Below are positions 57,706 through 64,000 of a DNA stretch of 64,000 nucleotides, piece after piece (the stretch's first letter is position 1; the number at the start of each line of letters is the position of its first letter). The notes beneath the pieces are model-generated. The model was not told where the DNA came from and did no database searches. It saw only the letters and a program-made list of their open reading frames with translations. The stretch lies in NCBI GenBank assembly GCA_025618425.1, contig CM046832.1:55790493-55854492 (forward strand), given 5' to 3'. Position numbers and translations under genes: made by a program. The stretch comes from Heliocidaris tuberculata (lineage: Eukaryota; Echinodermata; Echinoidea; Camarodonta; Echinometridae).

Positions 57706-58344
57706 TAATTCAATCTCCGCTGTTTACAACTATTCTCAGTAGACGATTTGTAAGTTAAGCTTTGTAAATTGTAACCTGAGCAAATCACTTCAAATCAAAT
57801 ACTTACGCATATTGTATTTGCATTTAAATATTCAATAAAAGAACTGTCTTAATGATAACACTGATAAATTGATAGTTCAATCTTTGAGCGACATAGCTGC
57901 AAGCATCCATTTACCCTAAAACACAATCTTTTACAATATACCCACATAGTACCATGTATCCACATACGTGCCGCTAATATCGTGCAAATATCATTCAACA
58001 ATTAAATATGGTCATGAAGATAGTTGAATCGTTTATTATTTCATCTTAAAATGTAAAAACAAGAAAACAACCCTGAACGTTTGAAAAAAAAGAGATCAAC
58101 ATTTAGTACTCCGTAAGGAAAAGATAATTTGTTGATTATTCTAAAAGAATTCTATATGTCCCACTATACAAATAACTCTTGAATCATAAAGATCATCATT
58201 ATTGGAGGAGCAATTTCAAAGTAGTTCCATAGAACTATCAATGCCCATATCTTACTTATCCTCAACTTTTGAACAGATTTTTTTTAGAATTGACATACAT
58301 GTACCTCCAGTAAAGTGCAACGTGAAAATATTACACATATACCA

Positions 58345-58700
58345 AGATTCCTTTCATGAATGGATACCATACAGTGTACTTGAGCACCAGTTGCAAAGTT
58401 TAGTAAGGCCTTTTATGCAAGTTTACTGAGAACTGTTGGAAGGCAAATTTTAACTTCTTATTCTGTGAAAAGGACTGAGAATTAGTAAAACTAATCCTTA
58501 TTTTGGCAACACCCTGTCAATTAAAGGTTCCTCTCATGAAAGGGTATAACATACGGTGTACCTGAGCAAGGGTTGCAAAGCTAAGGCCTTTCAAGTTAGT
58601 AATCTGAGAACTGTTAGAAGGCAAGTCTTATAAATCCTCACTCCTTAAAAGGACTGACAAATAGTAAACTAATCCTTATTTCAGCAACACCCCTGTCAAT
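58345..58700. repeat. Tandem duplication, about 175 bp, next to ASB-B stop
   Basis: Block 58348-58525 (TTCCTTTCATGAATGGATAC ... CTAATCCTTATTTTGGCAAC) is repeated as 58529-58697 (TTCCTCTCATGAAAGGGTAT ... CTAATCCTTATTTCAGCAAC). It lies about 80 bases past the ASB-B stop codon on the minus strand, so probably within its 3' UTR. Confidence 0.85.
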
Positions 58701-58775
58701 ACGAAGTGCGGTAAAAATCTACTAAAGCAGGCATGCCCTATCGATGTTGTATGGCATGTTGCTACTGAGCATGCG

Positions 58776-58903
58776 TTATCTAAAGAGCATATAATTGACC
58801 ATGATCTTTGGAAGGCCCAGCTTGATAACCTGATCAAGTCTCTTTGGACCGAGAAGACGACGGATTCGCCACCTGCACAGTTCAGCAAGCATCCTTGGAT
58901 TAG
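58776..58903 (-). CDS. ASB-B exon 6: SOCS box and stop
   Basis: 128 bases after acceptor TCTTACAG; phase 1 in, stop TAA at 58778-58776. It encodes NPRMLAELCRWRIRRLLGPK and LDQVIKLGLPKIMVNYMLFR. The BC box LAELC and the LGLPKI Cul5-box position are both present. Confidence 0.93.
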
Positions 58904-61900
58904 CTGTAAGACAAAATATTAATTGATGATAATAATGCAGTCAAACCTGCATTAGCAGTCTGTATAGAAAGACCACCTGTTTATATAGAGACCATGACTT
59001 TTGTTTCCCTCAGTGTCTTTCATTAAAATATGTAATAAAGAAACCTGCGCATAATAACCACCTCCCCAGAAAGACCATGACTCTTGTCTTACTTGAGTGA
59101 CTTTATATAGGTTTCACAATATAATAATGCCTTCTAGTATGTGATTCTCCGAGCGCTTCATAATTATTACCCCAGGTATAGCTGAGCACCAAAGCCGGTA
59201 TCCATTTACCCCTGGGGGGAGAGTGGCAAACATAGAATAATGTCCTCGCTTTACCCCTCCCTGGAAGAAGGTGATGCCAAATAAAGATCATAATGTAAGT
59301 ATGGTCCTCTCCTCACACAAGTGGACAGTTCCCCATTCAGTCATTTGCTGCAATGTAGAGGCCTGTATCATTTGACATGTTGCAACTCACCCATTTCAAA
59401 GTCTATGATCTTTCTAGTGGCTTTGTCTGTATCATGGATAAGATCTCGAGGGGTATTGGACTGGTTGTTGAGGGCATAGACATTGGCACCGTACTCCAGG
59501 AGAACATCTACAAGATCTGGATTCTTGACAGTTGCTGCAACATGTAGAGGACTGGTGTGGTTCATGATAGCATTCACATTTGCTCCTAAAATAAACAAAA
59601 TCAGAAAATGAAGATGTCATAAAGATGACAATGATATGCTAAATGGAAGAGTCATTTTGCAGGAACATGAAAAAAGAACTAAATAAACAATATCAGATAC
59701 ATGAAATGCAATAAAAAAAACTCTTAAGCCTACGTTAAATTAATTTTGCTATTTTGGTTTTGCTTTCACATCATGAATTGTCCTAACTTTTTAACATTAA
59801 AGGGGAAGTTCACCCTGAAGATTACTTGAGTTTAAAAAATGCAGAAAAAATAAAGAAAAATATTGGCGAAAGTTTGGACAAAATCCGTTAAAGAATAACG
59901 GAGTTATGGACTTTTGAAGTTACATGTGAGCAGCTCCTCCATTATGTAATGTGATAAATATTCCATAAAATACAGTTTTCTCAGAAAATTTAGAATATTT
60001 TTGTCTGTGCATTTGATATATTGTCAGAAATGTTATTCAATACTAGATTCTGAAAAGAAACAATATTAATTTATCGTGGAACGTGAAAAAAAAATGCGAA
60101 TATATGGAATATTTATTACATGACCAATGGGCAGCTGCTCGCATGTGACGTCACAAATCCAAAACTTTAAATACTCATAACTCTTTTATTATTTGACCGA
60201 TTTTCATCAAACCTTCGCCAATATTTTTCTTTATTTTTTCTGCATTTTTTAAACTCAAGTAATCTTCAGGGTGAATTTCCCCTTTAAGTACAAACATCCA
60301 CAGAGTGAAGGATAGAGTTAGTATACAAGAAGTCATCACCACCATCTGTTACTTCAGATCACTGGTGAATTTAGGGGTCACAAACAACCGATAACCCCAT
60401 CCACCTCACCCCCATCCCCCATTTTTAAACCCACTCTAGCATTCTTAAACATGTAGTGACTCATCACTGAAAAGAGAAAGTTAAATTTCAAACATGAACA
60501 GCTTTTGCTGTCAAATGAATTGTATACAGGATACCATTCAAAAAAATATTTTGTTCAATGCATACATAGGCAAAATATCAAAAAGGTCACTGACCTGCAT
60601 GGAGTAAGACCTTTGCTGTTTCTGTCTTGCCCATGTGACATGCAGCATGCAGAGCTGTCCCATAATGCAAGTCGGATGCCTCCAGGTTACTTCCTGTTTT
60701 GATCAACTCTTCAACGCAGTCTGTGTGTCCTTGTATTGAAGGAAATATAATGCAATCATGATCTGAAATTAAGCTACTGATAAAAAAAGCCCTCACATAT
60801 TTGAGCTTTTAACTATTAACCCATTGACACCTGAATTCTCTCATTTCCCTAGGTTTCAGTCCAGTTCACATAGGCTATGAGTTAAGGGCTACAGAGACCT
60901 GTTTAAAAATTAAAATTATCATTATGGTCACATATGTCCTTAAAATCCTCAACAATTTATGCTGTTGAGCCTTCAGCATTGATTTTTCTCAGATCCAATA
61001 CCCTTCCAACGTAATATCAACTTTATTGTTATTGTTATAAATCATATTGTTGATATTTGACAAGCCGTTTAATAATGCACATTTGCAATGAAATATCTAA
61101 GATTTATACATCTTTACTACTACCTCATTCTAAAGAGCAATACCTCGAGAAGCTGCTTCATGGAGTGGCGCTGTCCTGGCCATGGGTGTGTTTGGGGTTG
61201 CTCCTTTGCTCAGCAAGAACTTGACAATATCCACATTACCATGGCAACAAGCTTCACAGAGGGGTGTTGAACCATCAATGTTGCCTGCATTTACCTATCA
61301 CAGAGAAACACAAAATTTATATTTACAGATAATTTCACATAAAAAGAAAGGGATAGAGAGCCATGACAAGTCTCATAGATGATGATATAAATGTATTTAA
61401 TCATATTTTATAATCCTATTTGCAGGAAATTTTTATCCAAACTGGTATGTTGAAGAGACATGCAGTTTGAAATAATATCTGGGAAACCTCATCCAAGATG
61501 GATGTCTGTATTCAAACTGGGTGACTCTATTTTGAAGAATTCCTGAAGTTCACTTGTTGTGAACAGGTGAGACTGATACATTATATCAGCTTCTGGTAGT
61601 CTCATCTAGCAAACTATGGTGATTTATCATCAAAATGACAAATGTTATTTTGGGGTAATTCAGGATACTTTACTTGGGTCATTTTATACTAGCAAAGCTA
61701 TATTTCAGACACCAATCTTTTACAGCCATTCCAATTCAGGCTCAAAGCATTTCTCTGAAGCTTCAAGGTTGTCAAAAGCACCCTTCTAAATTGTGGGGTG
61801 CACAAAATTGAATACAATCATCTACAAGGGAGCTAAACCACTCATAACCTTCGCTTTCTGGTAGTTTCCTTTCCTTTATCAATTACAATTATTGTACTTG

Positions 61901-62607
61901 AAATATATTTTCACTTTAGAAATTTGAATGGTTTGGATATATAAAATACATTTGAACTGAATTTGGAGACATACATCAGCACCATGTTTCACAAGCATCT
62001 CTGCACAGTAGAGGTATCCTCTGCTGCAGGCCTCATGGAGCGGAGTTACTCCATCTGATGTGCGTTTGTTGACATCCGCCCCTCGTCGGATCAGACCATA
62101 CATGGTCATTAGCTGACCCTGGAATGCCGCAGCATGGAGGTCAGTACGATCTTGACCAAGGAATGCATCTCCTCAGAAAGGTGCGGGAAAAAGAGAGCGA
62201 GAGGGAGAGAGAAGTTCTCTAAATTGAGATCCCTGATTTCACGGGGCAATACAAAGCCAATTTCGAAAGTATAAATATCCAAGGCCTGCTGACACTCCTA
62301 ATTATCTAGTGGCAAATATCCCCTACATATTCACACTTTCTATTTCATTATATGTCCCATGATTCTGATTATTGCCTATCTTTGCATTTTCACACTATGT
62401 TCCTTCCTGTCAACCACAACTAGTCAACTTGACCTTATGATAATACATTAGATAAATGGCACCATACGAATGCCTGTTATCATCATCAGTGATCAACATC
62501 TTCTTGTTGAATTAGAAATACTGTACTTACACAAAATACTAAGAAAAAATAGTTATCCCAGAGTAAAGTGTCTTACCTGTGTGTCTTGCCAGGAATGCAC
62601 CCGACAT
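58776..62607 (-). CDS. Ankyrin repeat and SOCS box protein, ASB13-like (ASB-B), gene span
   Basis: Six minus-strand exons join: 62607-62577, 62168-61975, 61294-61144, 60729-60595, 59585-59391 and 58903-58776. That is 834 bases, 277 residues plus stop, close to vertebrate ASB13 (278). The start ATG 62607-62605 has an in-frame TAG 30 bases upstream. Six ankyrin repeats fill residues 18-220: GQDRTDLHAAAFQGQL, GVTPLHEACSRGYLYCAEML, NIDGSTPLCEACCHGNVDIV, TAPLHEAASRGHTDCVEELI, YGTALHAACHMGKTETAKVL and HTSPLHVAATVKNPDLVDVL. NIDGSTPLCEAC matches ASB13's NIDGSTPLCDAC. The SOCS box (about 236-277) has BC box MLAELCRWRIRRLLG and LGLPKIMVNYM. It would act as an Elongin B/C-Cul5 ligase receptor. Naming it ASB13 rather than ASB5/9/11 is tentative. 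Confidence 0.92.
59104..59290. repeat. SINE-like repeat in ASB-B intron 5
   Basis: AATAATGCCTTCTAGTATGT ... CGAGCGCTTCATAATTATTACC ... CCATTTACCCCTGG resembles dispersed short repeats with an 'AGCGCTT' core common in marine invertebrate genomes; similar pieces occur near 52580 and 3655. I cannot define its ends. Confidence 0.4.
59391..59585 (-). CDS. ASB-B exon 5
   Basis: 195 bases between ATTTTAG and GTGAGT; phase 1 in and out. It encodes ANVNAIMNHTSPLHVAATVK, NPDLVDVLLEYGANVYALNN and a linker ending KIIDFEM. It is one codon shorter than ASB-A exon 5. Confidence 0.93.
59799..60285. mobile_element. Long-TIR element flanked by TTAA (family 2) in ASB-B intron 4
   Basis: TTAA at 59797-59800 and 60284-60287 flank AGGGGAAGTTCACCCTGAAG ... 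CTTCAGGGTGAATTTCCCCT; the element proper is 59801-60283. The arms stay highly similar for about 90 bp (TTACTTGAGTTTAAAAAATG and its complement) and then less so (GGAGTTATGGAC, CATAACTCTTTTATT; AATATTCCAT, ATGGAATATT). It has no ORF. Same TTAA target and end style as 39371-40113. Confidence 0.85.
60595..60729 (-). CDS. ASB-B exon 4
   Basis: 135 bases, exactly as long as ASB-A exon 4, between ATACAAG and GTCAGT; phase 1 in and out. It encodes HTDCVEELIKTGSNLEASDL, HYGTALHAACHMGKTETAK and VLLHAG. Confidence 0.93.
61144..61294 (-). CDS. ASB-B exon 3
   Basis: 151 bases between GTGATAG and GTATTG; phase 0 in, phase 1 out. It encodes VNAGNIDGSTPLCEACCHGN, VDIVKFLLSKGATPNTPMAR and TAPLHEAASRG. The segment with NIDGSTPLCEAC is the clearest ASB13-like signature. 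Confidence 0.93.
61975..62168 (-). CDS. ASB-B exon 2
   Basis: Phase 1 in, phase 0 out, donor GTATGT. Two in-frame acceptors three bases apart (CTGAG before 62171 and GAGGAG before 62168) would differ by one residue; 62168 gives the same split Asp codon as in ASB-A. It encodes DAFLGQDRTDLHAAAFQG, GLIRRGADVNKRTSDGV and TPLHEACSRGYLYCAEMLVK. Confidence 0.88.
62577..62607 (-). CDS. ASB-B exon 1 (start codon)
   Basis: ATG encodes MSGAFLARHT plus one base (phase 1), donor GTAAGA. The upstream in-frame TAG and the fit to the next exon support this short start exon. The real exon extends upstream as 5' UTR to an unknown point. Confidence 0.8.
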
Positions 62608-63807
62608 GATGGTCAATATCAGGCCCAATATTGCCTACACATCATCTGTGCATTTTCTCAGCTTTAAATCCTCTGAATGCATACAGTGTACCCACCTACA
62701 TGTGAGATCAAGAGAGAGAGAGAGCAAACAAGAAAGAGGGGTTAGTTGGACCCTTTTTCAAACTGTTGTGCATTCAGTCTGACATTAAATTATGACATTG
62801 CAATATTTCTAAAATTAAATAGGTTGGCTCATTTTGTAATTTCACTCAATTATCAACAGTCCCTTTAACTTGTTAGGCTTGACCAATACCATGTTTACCT
62901 TTATTTTAAAAAAAATATGCATGAACTTTGGTCATGTCACCCAACATAATTATTAAAATAATTAACAAAAATTATTCTTTTCATAATCCAAGTAAGTCTA
63001 ATATAAGGACGCATATGATGCTTCCATTCCGAACTAGTAACTGAGATCCGACCCGACCGCGAGCCATGGAAGCGGGACAATGAGGCAAAGCCTGCCTGCG
63101 GGGCCGCGCTCAAGACTCAGTCAAGTTTCGTGCATTACCCCCGTCTCTGATAATTTAGTTTTTCAGGTGAGTAATCAAACCTAGATATGGGACAATCCTT
63201 ACCCTGGAGTGACTTTGCTACTGTAGCTTCGAGATCCAGCAGCAGCATTAAAAAATTGTCAAAAGATAGGTAAGATGGCCGATGGTAAGTTGCAATTTTT
63301 CGAAAATAATTATGTACTTGTTCCTCGATCCTCCGATCCAGGCACACCCACCCATCCAACCATCCTTCAGCCAGGCCACCAAATGAAAACAAACAAGATG
63401 GAGAGCAGACTGGTAATCATTTTCTCAAAGGTATGAGAAATTCCAAAAATTATATACCGGTAGATATACTCATATAGTGTATGTAGTGAAGAAAAAGAGG
63501 GTTATCACATTTTCTAGTTACCTCTTTGATCGAAAACTTTAAAAGAGAGGAACATTTTTTAGGTTGTGTAGTGAAGGTAAGCCGGTTGGGGGGGGGGGGG
63601 GGGGTGGGGGAAGAGACCGGTTGCCCCTACCTTTTAGTGAAATGATGTTTTTGCTGTCATCGATCACCTCTAAGTGAAAAGAATTTCGATGAGGTCATCA
63701 CCTCTTGTACATAGTGAAAAGTTTTTCGATGTCACTAGTCATTAGTCAAAAAAAAAACTTTTTTCGAGAGCTCATTTTTTATGTTGTGCCAAAAAAAAAG
63801 AGCTCTC
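62608..63807. other. Region upstream of ASB-B; promoter not defined
   Basis: No coding exon is supported. 63040-63120 is a small GC-rich patch (GACCCGACCGCGAGCCATGG) that could be promoter-proximal to ASB-B. A minus-strand open frame at 63135-63392 lacks family similarity. A G run lies at 63589-63606. GAGAGCTC ... GAGCTCTC at 63766-63807 forms a short hairpin. Confidence 0.4.
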
Positions 63808-63993
63808 AACACGATAAAAACTACTTTCGAAAAATCAACTGAAGGCAATTCCAATAGCCCTGTCTATCACCTTTAGAAATGTGCGAACATTACAATGGCG
63901 TATACGTATTCCGAACCTGATTTCTATGGGCAGTACAATAGGCCTTTGAAATTGCCCTTGAATTTATTTTCCGAAAGTAGTTTTTATCGTGTT
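63808..63993. mobile_element. 186-bp miniature inverted-repeat element
   Basis: The left arm AACACGATAAAAACTACTTT and the right arm AAAGTAGTTTTTATCGTGTT are perfect complements; GGCAATT...GCCC and GGGCA...AATTGCC continue inside. Noncoding. Confidence 0.8.
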
Positions 63994-64000
63994 TCTCGTA

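Larger units (their letters stand above)
55265..58340. other. Intergenic between the two convergent ASB genes
   Basis: No gene is supported. It contains the second 'GAGCCAGAAGG' hairpin (56252-56311), preceded by a G run, and a triple tandem repeat at 57547-57705 with unit about 60 bp (AATTTGATAATTAAGAAAAT, then ATTCCACACTGTTTT). Either gene's 3' UTR may extend into it. Confidence 0.5.

Noticed and set aside
63135..63392. 85-residue minus-strand ORF as an N-terminal exon of ASB-B
   Set aside because: The ASB-B start at 62607 has an in-frame upstream stop, and this ORF shows no family similarity; at most it overlaps a 5' UTR exon.

Overview
This is a eukaryotic, intron-rich, repeat-dense window. 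It is most likely from a marine invertebrate deuterostome, with a sea urchin as my best guess. That rests on the gene content (a cilia gene and ASB-type ankyrin/SOCS genes split into short exons with kilobase introns), the many 'acatgtacatgtag'-like words, the long G/C homopolymer runs and the repeat types. The species assignment is inference.

Three protein-coding genes can be assembled exon by exon from splice sites and reading frame. (1) Positions 1-10531, minus strand: CFAP100 (CCDC37), an axonemal coiled-coil protein. Thirteen exons join in one frame for 479 codons; the C-terminus lies beyond position 1. (2) Positions 44233-51290, plus strand: an ankyrin-repeat SOCS-box (ASB) protein of about 292 residues in six exons. 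(3) Positions 58776-62607, minus strand: a second ASB protein of about 277 residues in six exons, most like ASB13. The two ASB genes point tail to tail, have the same intron phases throughout, and look like an old local duplication. They would encode substrate receptors of Elongin B/C-Cullin 5 ubiquitin ligases.

The space between is filled with mobile DNA. Positions 12.7-20.5 kb hold two L1/Tx1-type LINEs head to head: one on the minus strand with an intact 1259-codon endonuclease/reverse transcriptase ORF and a long poly(A) tail, and one on the plus strand truncated at its 5' end. Positions 21-24.5 kb hold several hairpin elements whose arms contain G/C runs. Positions 25.2-26.5 kb hold a roughly 187-bp satellite array. 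Positions 28.2-32.9 kb are a nested stack: a small TIR element split by an insertion with an 11-bp target duplication, abutting a 4.1-kb element with arms of about 480 bp that carries a foldback structure, a Helentron-associated-like element with 155-bp tandem repeats, and a 5' fragment of a RecQ-like helicase gene. Positions 35.06-38.95 kb are bounded by an exact 36-bp inverted repeat. Two long-TIR elements flanked by TTAA sit at 39.4-40.1 kb and, inside an intron of the second ASB gene, at 59.8-60.3 kb. A second Helentron-like element lies at 54.6-55.3 kb.

I see no CRISPR, operon, rRNA or complete tRNA gene. Promoters and polyadenylation sites cannot be fixed from sequence alone.
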